From Erodium maritimum (lineage: Eukaryota; Streptophyta; Magnoliopsida; Geraniales; Geraniaceae): a stretch of DNA of 64,000 nt. Shown here in pieces: positions 53,690-64,000 of this stretch. The stretch spans positions 25,771,730 to 25,835,729 of the forward strand of contig OY997592.1 in NCBI GenBank assembly GCA_963921825.1, given 5' to 3'. The translations under genes were made by a program, and so were the position numbers. Position 1 is the first letter of the stretch. Each line of letters opens with the position of its first letter. Under the pieces are notes generated by a model that was not told where the DNA came from, searched no databases, and saw only the letters and a list, made by a program, of their open reading frames with translations.

Positions 53690-56600
53690 ATCGGGGTACT
53701 TCGCGCGAACCTCGTCCTCGCGCTCCCAAGTCGACTCGGCCCCGTGGTGTCGCCACTACACCCGTACTAGGCGGATAACCTTGCCACGTAGGATCTGCTC
53801 TCGTGTGCCCATGATTCGAACCGGGTGCTCCTCATAAGAGACATCGTCGGCCACCTCGATATCTGCCCACTCAATGACGTGGGAGGGGTTCGCATTGCAC
53901 CTACGCAACTGGGACACGTGGAAGACGTTATGCACATTCCTGAGTTACGGTGGTAATGCTAGACGGTATGCCACTGCTCCTACTCTGCTTAAGATATCAA
54001 AAGGGCCGATGTACCGCGGGGCTAACTTGCCTCCGCCACGGCTGAACCGTACTTGTCCCTTCATCGGGCTTGCCTTCAGGAGCACGTGATCACCGACTGC
54101 GAACTCGAGAGGTCGGCGTCGTCTGTCAGATTAGCTCTTCTGTCGACTCTGTGCGGTCTTCAACCGCTCGCGTATCAGCGCGACCTTCTCTGTTGTCTCT
54201 CGGACGAGCTCTGGCCCCAGCAGGCTCTTGTCTCCCACCTCTGCCCAGCACACTGACGATCGACACGGCCAACCATACAACGCTTCGAACGGTGCCATCC
54301 CAATACTGACCTGCAAGCTGTTGTTGTAGGCGAACTCGACCAACGGTAGGTGGGTCTCCCACGACCCCCTAAAGTCTAGTACACATGCCCGCAACATGTC
54401 CTCCAAAATCTGAATCGTGCGCTCGGACTGACCGTCTGTCTAAGGATGGTGTGCTATACTGAGTAGAACCTCGGTCCACAACGCGGTCTGCAGACTCGGC
54501 CAAAATCTGGACGTGAAACAAGGATCCCTGTCAGACACTATCTACACAGGGACTCCATGGTGCCGCACTATCTCCTGAATGTACATGCTGCTCAACTTGT
54601 CGACCGGATCAGTCATCCTCATGGCCAAGAAATGGGCCGACTTGGTCAACCGATAGACTACCACCCATACCGCATCATGTCCCCTCAGCGATCTCGGCAA
54701 TCCACTCACGAAGTCCATCGTGACGTGCTCCCACTTCCACTGGGCAATCGGCAGTGGCTGCAATAATCCGGTAGGTCGCTGATGTTCGGCTTTCACCTGC
54801 TGACAGATGAGGCATCTCGATACAAATTCCGCGACCGCTCTCCGCATCCCGCTCCACCAGAAGTGCCGCCTGATGTCGCGGTACATCTTGGTGCTACCCG
54901 GGTGCACTGTAAGACGAAATGATGTGACTCTCGCAATACATCGTCTCTACAGTTGCGCGGCACGAATAACCCTCCTCATGTAACCCCCAATCAGCACTGA
55001 GTTCCCAGCCTTCCGCTGACAACCCTCTCTCGGATCTCTGACGTCTCGACATCCTCCGACTGCGCCTCTATCACTCGGGGAAGTAGTGAGGGCTGAGCCA
55101 CCAATAAGCACATGGTCACGCCAACAGTAACCTCCTCTAGCTCAAGCCCGAACGTGCCCAGTTCCCCCATCATGTCCCACTCTCGGACTGATATGCTAGC
55201 AAGACTCGGAACCGACTTCCTACTCAAGGCGTCGGCAACCACGTTCGCCTTACCCGGATGATAGTGTAGCTCGAAGTCGTACTCCTCAAGTAGCTCCATC
55301 CATCGCCGCTGGCGCATGTTCAGGTCTCGTTGGGAAAAGATGTACTTGAGGCTCTTGTGATCCGAGAAGACCTGAAATCGCTCGCCATACAGATAATACC
55401 GTCAGCCCTTTAGCGCGAACACGATTGTTGCTAGTTCCAAGTCATGGGTAGGATAGTTGCGCTCGTGTGTCTTCAACTGCCTGGAGCCATAAGCAACAAC
55501 TCCACCCAACTGCAATAGTACACAACCCAGTCCTTCCCCGGACGCGTCACAATAGACCTCATACCCGATCCCTCGCTCTGGCACTATCAATACTGGAGCA
55601 GTAGTGAGACGAGTCTTCAAATCCGTGAACGCACGTTCACAATCCTCTGTCCACACAAACCCGACTCCCTTGTGCGTCAACATAGTCATAGGCGCGGCTA
55701 GTCGCGCAAAGTCCTGGACAAATCGCCGATAATATCCTGCCAACCCCAAAAATTTGCGGATCTCGAAGACACTCGTGGGCCGTGCCCACTTCGAAACCGC
55801 GTCGATCTTCGATGGATCGACCAGTATACCATCACGGGAGACAATGTGAACGAGGAATTTCACCTCAGCGAGCCAAAACTCGCACTTCTCCAGGTTGGAT
55901 ATAGTTTATGTGTGCGCAGCAGGGTCAGAACAGCTCTCAGATGCTCCTCATGTGCCACCTCGTTCTGCGAGTATATCAAGATGTCGTCTACAAACACCAC
56001 CACAAATTGATCTAAGAACGGCCGGAATATACGGTTCATCAGATCCATGAACGCTGCAGGTGCTTTCGTTAGTCCAAATGGCATCACCAATAACTCGTAA
56101 TGCCCATAGCGTGTCCGGAATGCAGTCTTTGCGACGTCCCCCTATCGGACTCACAACTGGTAATATCCGGATCGCAGATCGATCTTCGAGAAACATGTCG
56201 ACCCTCTCAACTGGTCGAACAAGTTGTCAATCCTCGGCATCGGGTATCGGTTCTTCACCATAACCCGGTTCAGCTTCTGGTAGTCTATACACATCCGAAG
56301 CTCTCCACTCTTCTTCTTCACGAAGAGTGCTGGTGCTCCCCACGGCGATGTGCTCGGTCGGATAAACCCTTTCTCCCGAAGCTCCTCAAGCTGGCGCTTC
56401 AGCTCTGTCAACTCTGCTGGCGCGAACCTGTAAGGCGCCATCGATATCGCTGCCGTTCTCGGCATCAGGTTAATCCCGAACTCCACCTCACGAACTAGGG
56501 GCAACCCGCTCAACTCCTCAGGAAAGACATCAGGACACTCGCACGCCACTCGCGGTAACTCGCGGCTCTGCACGACCGATACTTCCTCCATTGCGGATAC

Positions 56601-57182
56601 TGCCGACAGGAGAACTTCTCTCTTATTGCCCAGAATACACGAAACCTTCGTGTTGCCTGCTGGCACCGACACTCGTCGCCTGTAACAGTCGATTATTGGC
56701 TCGGTACTTCGCCAGCCGATCCGTTCCCAGGATCACGTCAAAGGTGGTCATTTCGTAAGTATCCTTCCTGCGGATACACACACAAGCTCAGTCGTTGCCG
56801 AACCTCACAGACCCTCGCAGTCTCTCTAAGACCTCGCTCCACTACCGCCGTCGTGCCCACCAACACCGAAGATACCCGAATCCTCGGGGTGAGGACTCGA
56901 TCCAGCATCAGGGCTCTTGAGCCCTCTCTTGATCCTCCTGTATCAGTTTGCTTCTCTAACTTCGCAAGCACGATAGACCCTAGTCAACACCCCATCACCC
57001 CCAACCGGCGTGTCCAGACGCAGGGGTGGACTCAATGGCTCTAAACTCAGCCCCAACATCTCAACACAACTCGACGAAGCAAACGAATGTGACGCCCCGG
57101 TATCCAATAAAAATGACGCCCAAATCAGAGACCGAACAACCACTCCATTAGTCACACTGATAAGGTATAACACAACCCTCAC
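53690..57182 (-). pseudogene. Gypsy chromovirus pol (protease, RT, RNase H, integrase, chromodomain)
   Basis: Order from right to left: aspartic protease LLDTGASHSF (about 57,104), RT with [12 protein letters not shown] and [13 protein letters not shown] (56,400-56,151), [13 protein letters not shown] (56,085), FVDDILIYS (55,994, the catalytic pair), RNase H with DASGEGLG (about 55,535), [14 protein letters not shown] (55,260), integrase zinc region HPGSTKMYRDIRRHF...CLICQQVK (54,904-54,790), core MDFVSGLPR (about 54,715) and SDRDP (about 54,515), NVFHVSQLRR, then a chromodomain with WRHHGAESTWEREDE (about 53,740). This would have been copy-and-paste replication machinery. At least four in-frame stops (several TAG where the family has Gln, for example before TDGQS) and frameshifts near 56,150, 55,870 and 55,400 disable it. 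Confidence 0.93.
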
Positions 57183-58330
57183 ACGATCCTATATGCATTT
57201 ACTTATAACTTTCCGCCACCAAAACAGTACTCGCTACTCGTCCCCTGCGGGAAAAGTAGTAAAGGGGATGAGCGTTCAGCTCACCTCCACGGACACCCGT
57301 TCGATTATGGCATACTAGTAAAGCACTAACGACTTACCAATCTAACCAGGGAAAACCACTACCTCAAAACCTGATACCAAAACGTCACACTTCTCACGAT
57401 ATCAATACCTCAAATACTTGCTCACGTAGGGGAAACCTCGAAACGGGGATCATGTTCTCAACTCCGCAAGCCACTATTGCTCACAACCTCAATACCCCAA
57501 TTACCCGATCACGTAGGGAAACCTCAACAGGGATCATGTTCTCAACTCCGCAAGCCACTATTGCTCACAACCTCAATACCCTAATTACCCGATCACGTAG
57601 GGAAAACGTCAAATAACCCACTCACGTGAAGGAAACCTCAAACCACCCGTTCACGCGAGGGAAACCTCGAATAACCCACTCACGTGAAGGAAACCTCAAA
57701 CCACCTGTTCACGTGAGGGAAACCTCGAACACCCGTTCACATAGGGGAAACCTAGGTCGTATGGCGCCGCAGCGCATCAACCCTAACCCCTCTCCGTGGT
57801 GAGACTCTCACACCGAGGCGCTGTATCACTACCGTAGGTTATTGATGAGTCTCGAACCCAAGACCTCACCCTTTAACACCGAACTTATGACCTCTACAAC
57901 CAACACAATCGTGAACACAGCCACGCAAAACCAACACACAAACTGCAGAGTCAAGACGGTGGAACAAGGCAGGAATCACGGATCCGTGACAGACCCCGTC
58001 ACGGTTGGGGTCACGGAGCCGTGACGAAGGCCCAAAACTCGCCAAAACGCTCTGGTCCATCACGGATCCGTGACAGGGTCCGTGACGCTCGCGCAAGCCT
58101 GTTTTCCAAATTCGTTTCAGACTCGGTCTTTACCCTTTTTTAACCCTAAAAATAGTCTTAAGCGCCACACACGCTCGATCACCAATTTAACAACTCACGC
58201 ACAACGACTCACAGACAAATTCAAGTCACCCAACCTCAATCACAAGACGACAAGGCCAACCAATTTCAAAACACACCCACCGGGCCAACCACTTTAAACA
58301 CACGCCCACAGGGCCAACCAATTTCAAAAC
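57183..58330 (-). repeat. LTR-derived block where gag should be
   Basis: Contains the hairpin GTGAGCTGAACGCTCA with pyrimidine tract and CAG (57,243-57,290), the acceptor signature of LTRs here. It also has tandem CACGTGAGGGAAACCTC-type repeats (57,410-57,750) and CACGGATCCGTGA palindromes (57,976-58,090) like those of the solo LTR. No gag motif is found between the leader and protease. Gag has been replaced by, or recombined with, LTR sequence of a related element. Confidence 0.6.
57400..57755. repeat. Tandem repeats CACGTGA-GGGAAACCTC
   Basis: Two long units of about 105 bp (57,430-57,605, including CTCAACTCCGCAAGCCACTA) are followed by short units of about 30 bp (ACCCGTTCACGTGAGGGAAA), all imperfect. 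Confidence 0.8.
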
Positions 58331-58671
58331 TTTCTCCCTTCATCATAAAATCTCATTTTTGACATCACGTAGTTACAACCCGGTCCACGCGTCCCCGAAC
58401 TGCATTGTACCCACTTGATGTCAGCACCGTCGCGTTCGACCACAGGGGCGCCCCTTAGTCGAGTCACGACAGCTTAAAAACGTTTCACGCAGCAGCACAC
58501 AATCAGTATGCCAGTAATAGCAATACTGCACATACACACAACAACAAATAGACTCAAGTCACTACGAGTCTACACACGGTTTTCGACTTGTGCAACCATC
58601 GCACGACAGGACTTTTAAAGACTCAACTCTCCCCACCTAATTGACGTACAGTCCGAGGTGTGAAACCTCGA
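58331..58671 (-). other. Leader of the outer Gypsy element
   Basis: Holds the conserved leader block (58,370-58,470): GGGGACGCG, TGACATCAAGTGGG and GGGGCGCCCCTGTGGTCGAA in element sense. Confidence 0.7.
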
Positions 58672-58683
58672 GCTCCGATACCA
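58672..58683 (-). other. Primer-binding site, initiator Met tRNA (one mismatch)
   Basis: Reverse complement TGGTATCGGAGC; consensus has A at the eighth base. It is three bases from the LTR end at 58,687. Confidence 0.9.
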
Positions 58684-59589
58684 AACTGACACGCCCCGAA
58701 TTCAGTTGGACTGAACCCGGAACGTGAACCGTGAAACAATAAAATAATTTTCAAACATTTTAATAAAACCGCTTAAAAACACCACTTTGAGTTAATCAAA
58801 ATAATATTTTACAACTTAAAATACGTCCAAAACAAGCGGACAAAAACCAAAGCGTATGTCGCTAAACTCCCAAAACCCGGACTCCCGCTCCCAGCTCTTC
58901 AAGCTTCGAGAGTTCCCCTAGTCCGCCTCGCGACCAGTACCTGTAGGAAAAGCATCTAGGGGTGAGCGTTTCGCTCACCACCACGGATACCAGACTGACT
59001 ACGGCATACTAGCAGAAAGTGCCGGAAACACCAACAACAGACAAAACACCGGGGACTACTATCCCCAAACTTAAGTAACCCGACTGCCACACGAAAACTG
59101 TTACTTTCCCCAACAACCTCAAACCCGGACGCGTAATGTAGACCCGACACAACGGTTACGACCTCAACCCAAAACGCAACTAATAACCACGCAACACCCA
59201 AGACCACAAAGGATCGCACACAACAATCAAGATCGCAAAGGATCGCACTCCAGCTACTCAGTGCCGGTTGCTAACCGGCTGGGCTTGAGCCTGCCCCACG
59301 CAACTTTCCCCGACACTCAGTCGGGCCAGGCGGTCGACCTGTTAGCGATATATACAACAATACTTTTCCGATAGCTAGTCGGAAGGGGAGCCGCCCTTCA
59401 TCGCCGAAGAAATGCACAACTTTACCGATGGTTAGTCGGAAGTCTAGCCAACCCCCACGCGCGCGACCACAGGACCCCTTTTCTGTCAAGCGGGCCCCAA
59501 CCTCCATGCAACCACATTCATCGCCCAAGTTTCAACAAATAGCGACAATAATACACGACTCACTACCCCTCGGCAGGACAGTCAACAAC

Positions 59590-59905
59590 CATACAAGTTT
59601 AACACCCCACAGGCACACATGGCCACCCACGACACACCAACAGTAAAATACGGGTTCAACACCCCAAAGGCACTCATGGCCACCCACGACACACCAACAG
59701 TAAAATACGGGTTCAACACCCCAAAGGCACTCATGGCCACCCACGACACACCAACAGTAAAATACGGGTTCAACACCCCAAAGGCACTCATGGCCACCCA
59801 CGACACACTAATAGTAAAATACGGGTTCAACACCCCAAAGGCACTCATGGCCACCCACGACACACCAACAGTAAAATATGGTTCAACACCCCAAAGGCAC
59901 TCATG
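59590..59905. repeat. 57-bp tandem repeat in the 5' LTR, about 5-6 units
   Basis: Same unit as at 38,337-38,565 but with one or two more copies; the solo LTR is inserted just at its end. Confidence 0.95.
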
Positions 59906-60183
59906 GCCACTGTCATGCCCCAAATCCGGCTTTGACCGAACTCGAGACGTGACCGGAAATAAAAGTAGAAAATTAATAATTAAATACCAAAACCTTTATA
60001 ATATAAAGATAAACTCTCTCAATATCAACGGCTATCAATAGTTCCAAAACTTCATATGAGTCACAGCTCAACATAAATAGTCAAATAAATAATGTTTAAA
60101 ACACAAGACCAACACAACTCTAAGATAAATCCCAAGATGTCCAAAAGCTCCCGAGCCTCGAACTCACTAGACATCAGCTACAC

Positions 60184-61645
60184 CTGTAAAACAGTAAGAA
60201 AACTAAAGGGGATGAGCTTACGCTCAGTAAGAAATACCTTAACAATTTAACCCTTAGATCAATACTGTACCGTGCAACAGATAACTCAAATAACAACCAA
60301 AACGACCAACAATGAAATAATATGTAACAAGATAGAATAAGATAAGTACGATGAAATAATATATATAAACAAGATAGAATAAGATAAGCTCGTACTCTTG
60401 AAAATAATATTGACTTGAAGGTTCCATAACAGAATAAACATAAAGTACCATAACGATTAAATGGGAGTAATTGATATCGCGCCAACCACTTGCTTTCGCA
60501 AGCCTCCAATCCATGAATAGATTCTAGTGTCACCTCGGTTCCCATATTCCGATCTACTAGAGTATTCATATCACATCAGATTTTCCCTCGATCCAGAGGA
60601 GGCACATACATCGGAGCACCGGAAACCATCCCATAGGGATGTTCATCGTCGGGGTTCTCGAAAGTGTCTCCAAAGAACCATAAGTCATAGGGAACCAAGG
60701 TAGTGCTCCCGTAGGACGTCCACCCTTGGGTGAAACCTCAGTAACCAACTCTCATGAAGGAATCCACTCAATATCCCGCAGGATCTGCCGAGCTCTCAGG
60801 CTCCAATAATCACTCAATAATCACTCAATATCCCGTAGGATCTGCCGAGCTCTCAGGCTCCAATAATCACTCAATTATAACTCAATATCCCGTAGGATCT
60901 GCCGAGCTCTCAGGCTCCAATAATCACTCAATAACTACTCAATATCTCGCTGTCTCTGTCAAACTCCAACCACCACAACGGCACCGGATTACCCACCCCA
61001 CCCCCCCACCCCCCCGGTGTAGTACCGAACCAAACAAACAAGCATTCAAGAATAATAATAATAATGAAAATGAATTATAATCTAACCAACCATAAACACT
61101 CCTCAAGGCACACTTTCATCACAGCAAAAACATCCAATAACACTCCACACTTACCGTATACTTACCTGTCACGAACCAGCGGTACATCGATCACCTGATT
61201 GTACCCCTTTGGCACAATCAGTCATACTCGATCATCCGTTCAATCAACAATTATATCAACACAATCACTCAACCAATAAAGTAAGCATTCAATCCATCAA
61301 CAATCATGTGAACGATCAATTAAGCATTCAATCATACAAGCTAACTAGTTTCATTAGACTCTTAGTTTATCCTAATAACTAGCAACCAAGCATGTGAACC
61401 TAGCACACAACTAATCCGAGAGCTCTTCACAGCCTCTCTACCAGTAAATCAATTCCCAAGTATTGAAAGCGAGTTACACTAGTCATCTTCATCCTAAGCA
61501 TGCATCCTAGACTCATCCAATTATTAGTAATTGAAATACGATTATTCTAGTTATTCGCATCTTATAGTCAATTCTAGGACCTTTCCAATTTTATTAACCT
61601 AACATGCATACTAAGCGTTAAATAAGAAATTAAGACTTTCCCTAC
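60184..61645 (-). other. Candidate intron inside the solo LTR
   Basis: Minus strand CACAAG|GTAGGGAAAG starts at 61,645. TGAGCGTAAGCTCATCCCC, a pyrimidine-rich tract and GTTTTACAG|GT end at 60,184. Length 1,462 bp. Confidence 0.5.
60765..60950. repeat. About 62-bp tandem repeat in the solo LTR, 3 units
   Basis: Units contain CTCAATATCCCG(C/T)AGGATC and TGCCGAGCTCTCAGGCTCCA; the unit start corresponds to the CCCGCAGG arrays of the other LTRs. Confidence 0.9.
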
Positions 61646-61866
61646 CTTGTGGTCTTCCTCTAAACTCTGTTGTCAAGCTCGATAGTCGCAACTCCGTTCT
61701 TCACACGGGTCCCAACGTGGTCTTCGTTCTTCAAGTTCGGTCCCAAGGTCTTTAAATACCAAACAAACTCTAATTAGACTCCACTTAACAGTAAGTAAAG
61801 TCCCCAAAACCTTTCCAAAAGTTCAGATCCAAACAAGGATCGAAAACGGTGTAAAACCCTCAAAAT

Positions 61867-62012
61867 ACACCAGAACAGGTCTGCCACGGACACGGTCACG
61901 GTCACAGAGCCGTGACCCCAACCCTCACGGATGACGTCACGGAGCCGTGACGTGTGTCGTCACGGACTCCCTCACGGAGCCGTGACGTCGCCCGTCACGG
62001 ATCCGTGACGCT
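61867..62012. repeat. Cluster of CACGG palindromes
   Basis: TCACGGAGCCGTGAC recurs three times, with a perfect 14-bp palindrome TCACGGATCCGTGA near 61,996. All lie just upstream (element sense) of the donor-like motif. Confidence 0.9.
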
Positions 62013-62999
62013 CCAGGGCAGATTCGCCCTTCTTCAACCTCCAGCTCCTTTTCTCCGAAAATCCACTACCAAACTCCATTTTTAACCATCTCCAACTCTC
62101 AAAACAGTCAAATACCTCCAATACTCCTCTACCCATGGTAGGAATCAACAAATAAACAAGTTTTCAAGGATTCTCCAAACCAAAATCAAATCAAAAACTC
62201 CATTACATCCAAGGTCTTCCATCAAAAACCCATCAAGCTTCTTAGCAACATCATCTAACCTCATTTCAATCAAATCCAACAACTTCTAGCAAACCCAAAC
62301 CAAAACCCAAGAAATGAGATGAAGGGAAAAGAGATGTAGCTAGTTCCATTACCTTTAGGAGAGTGAGATGGAGAAGATGATGATGAAATGGAGAAGGAAG
62401 AGGTAGGAAATGGCACCAAGTTGCTCCTTTTTCCTTTGCTTCTTCTTCAAGACTCCATGGAGCTCCTCTCTCTCCCTTTGCTCTCAATTTTCGGCTACAC
62501 ACAACAAATGAGGTGTTTTTGGTCTTCCAATTCCATATAAGACCTAGAGATGGTTAATGACTAAAAGCCCTTTAGATATTTTCCCTTGTAAAGGCTTTTA
62601 GGAGGGTATAGTGGTCCAAGACCACTCCCTTTTCTCTCTTCTAACCAAATAAGGACAAGTGTCCAAGTAGGTCCTCTAACTTTCCAAAATAATTTCCAGC
62701 ACAATAATTAATGTTGTTTTAGTCGATAAAAGTCCAATTTTGACCAACTTTGACTTCCTTCAAAATTATACTCAAACGAAAGGAAACGGCCCAATTAAGC
62801 CAACCGTGATGACGACTAAGCATTTTGGGCCCCGGAAAAGCCCCGAATGACCTTCTAAGTCATCGGTTGACTTTTCCTAAAGAAAGTCAAACTTGTCTTA
62901 AAAGTCACCGGTTCGACCGGGATCGACCAGGAGCGGTTCTTACAGCCACCCTCATAAACAAACAGGTTACTTAACCTACGGGCACAACCAAAAGCCACC

Positions 63000-63165
63000 T
63001 GTATTTCTATTGTTCGATACATTCACGTATCCTAAGACACTACTAAGTGTCGCCTGCATTTCTATTGTTCGATACGTTCACGTATCCTACGACACTACTA
63101 AGTGTCGCCTGCATTTCTACTGTTCGATAAATTTACTTATCCTACGACACCACTAGGTGTCACAT
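63000..63165. repeat. About 63-bp tandem repeat with two hairpins per unit, 3 units (5' LTR copy)
   Basis: Counterpart of 38,605-38,770, with small changes (GATACATTCACGTATC in the first unit, breaking one hairpin pair). Confidence 0.9.
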
Positions 63166-64000
63166 GCATTTCTACTGTTAACTTTCCCTAGTCAAGACCG
63201 AGATCCGGCTACTTTTCCTTACCTCGTAACGCTTCCACAAAAGTCCACGCCCAAGCTCCGGCGTGCTCGCGATCACTCGCCTAGCTTGCCCTTTCCGCGG
63301 TCGGCGGCACGATCTAACAAGAACACAATTAAAGCACTTTTTAAGTTTGCAGGCAGAGCTGAATTTTAATAAACTTGACGCGCAAATGCAACCCCGACAA
63401 TGTCGATCACTCCCAAACTTCCCAATTACTCGACATTGTCAATAACGGGCCCGGAAGGGCCCGATTCGCTCGGCTCGGCGAATCTGCCCAGGATTGGAAA
63501 ACGCCCTTCCGGGGCTCTGAAAATTCCCGTTTTCGTTTCTACGATCTTAAAATAATTCAAGGGTTCCAATGCAATCGACGGAATAAATTTCCGACTTCCG
63601 AGCGATTTAATTCGCGTTTCAAGTTTCTAAACCCGAAATTTCCAACTTTCACAATTTAATTCCATAATTCGATCCTGGTGTGAATTATCGATTCGGGAAT
63701 CGTCCAAAACCATCCGAACACGAAAAACCCGAGACCCGACACGTGGGCCCCACCCGGCCACCACTAGTCGCGGGTGGCTGGACCGGTTTTGGACCGGTTC
63801 ACCACAGTGGTGGCCGGTCCTAGCTCCGGCCAGCCACCACCCACGGTGGCCGGAGCTCCCCCGAGCCTCCGGTCACCGGAATCCGATCATTTTTACCCCA
63901 AAACGTTCCCAACGAACCGTACACCTCAACTCATTCATATTTAACCCGTTTAAACACAAACCCTAACTTTCAAACATACCAAAATGAGAATCGAATAGGT

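Larger units (their letters stand above)
59911..62944 (-). mobile_element. Solo Gypsy LTR
   Basis: 3,034 bp. Element sense starts TGTAAGAACCGCTCCTGG (62,944) and ends GGGGCATGACA (59,911). Flanked by the duplication GCCAC (59,906-59,910 and 62,945-62,949). The sister LTR at 38,550 shows the unoccupied site (ATAGCCACCCTCATAAAC). No internal sequence remains. Same wider family as the LTR at 12,531. Confidence 0.95.
37460..64000 (-). mobile_element. Outer Gypsy chromovirus (Tekay/Del-like), itself interrupted twice
   Basis: It reads right to left and runs past the window end. Parts: 5' LTR (58,687 to beyond 64,000, with a solo LTR inside), primer-binding site (58,672-58,683), leader, LTR-derived block in place of gag (57,183-58,330), pol (53,690-57,182), polypurine tract, 3' LTR (53,624-53,476 plus 40,161-37,460, split by a young element). 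It is inserted in a Copia element with CCGAT at the left junction (37,455-37,459). The right junction is not in the window. RT, integrase and chromodomain types fit Tekay/Del chromoviruses. Confidence 0.9.
58687..64000 (-). repeat. 5' LTR of the outer Gypsy element (interrupted; runs off the window)
   Basis: 58,687-59,910 and 62,950-64,000 together match 37,460 to about 39,597. A solo LTR interrupts it. The remaining U3 side (roughly 0.7 kb) lies outside the window. The donor-like motif is at 63,222 and the acceptor-like motif at 58,941. Confidence 0.92.

Noticed and set aside
59590..59905. CRISPR-like regular repeat array
   Set aside because: The units are head-to-tail with no unique spacers, inside an LTR of a plant genome.

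Overview
This is nuclear DNA of a flowering plant, most likely a eudicot; I cannot name the species. The evidence is one spliced gene with GT-AG introns and plant-type regulatory motifs, Gypsy and Copia LTR retrotransposons primed by initiator-Met tRNA, DUF4283-type LINE fragments, a tRNA-derived SINE, and plant hAT and PIF/Harbinger remnants. There are no bacterial-style genes, CRISPR arrays, rRNA or functional tRNA genes.

Layout. 1-6,107: the 5' half of a minus-strand, protein-dead Gypsy element with a 3.2-kb LTR. 6.1-9.5 kb: degraded intergenic DNA with a nested inverted-repeat element. 9.46-10.62 kb: a dead PIF/Harbinger transposase. 10.62-17.81 kb: a collapsed Gypsy tandem (pol tail, LTR, integrase, full LTR, gag, LTR). 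17.8-19.8 kb: two hairpin MITEs and a Harbinger MYB/SANT-like fragment. 20.45-24.53 kb: the only gene that looks functional, a seven-exon homologue of ESP1, the CstF64-like pre-mRNA 3'-end processing factor that lacks an RRM; a 667-bp hAT element sits in its fifth intron. 25.5-27.1 and 32.75-34.77 kb: two LINE-derived units in which an ORF1-like part runs straight into a 3' tail, with no reverse transcriptase. 27.38-27.55 kb: a SINE with a 16-bp target duplication. 29.9-32.6 kb: a long inverted-repeat element with a roughly 290-bp tandem array, split by a hAT element. 35.6-37.46 kb: part of a Copia polyprotein.

37.46-64.0 kb is one nested stack. A minus-strand Gypsy chromovirus (37,460 to beyond the window) sits inside the Copia element. 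Its 3' LTR is interrupted by a young 13.3-kb plus-strand element (40,162-53,470, TSD CCCCA) with nearly identical 3.1-kb LTRs but no protein-coding interior, which is a LARD-type non-autonomous element. That element carries a Copia-type solo LTR (44,212-45,899, TSD GAAAA). The 5' LTR of the chromovirus carries a separate solo Gypsy LTR (59,911-62,944, TSD GCCAC).

The most unusual pattern I see is shared by every sufficiently complete Gypsy LTR here. Each contains a donor-like AG|GTAGGGAAA (or GTAAGGAAA) and, 1.1-1.7 kb downstream, a hairpin, a pyrimidine tract and CAG|G. This looks like a conserved intron inside the LTR leader. Leader blocks and a palindrome next to the polypurine tract also persist in elements that have lost all protein coding. 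Together these suggest a trans-mobilised, RNA-processing-dependent retroelement family. All readings were made by eye.
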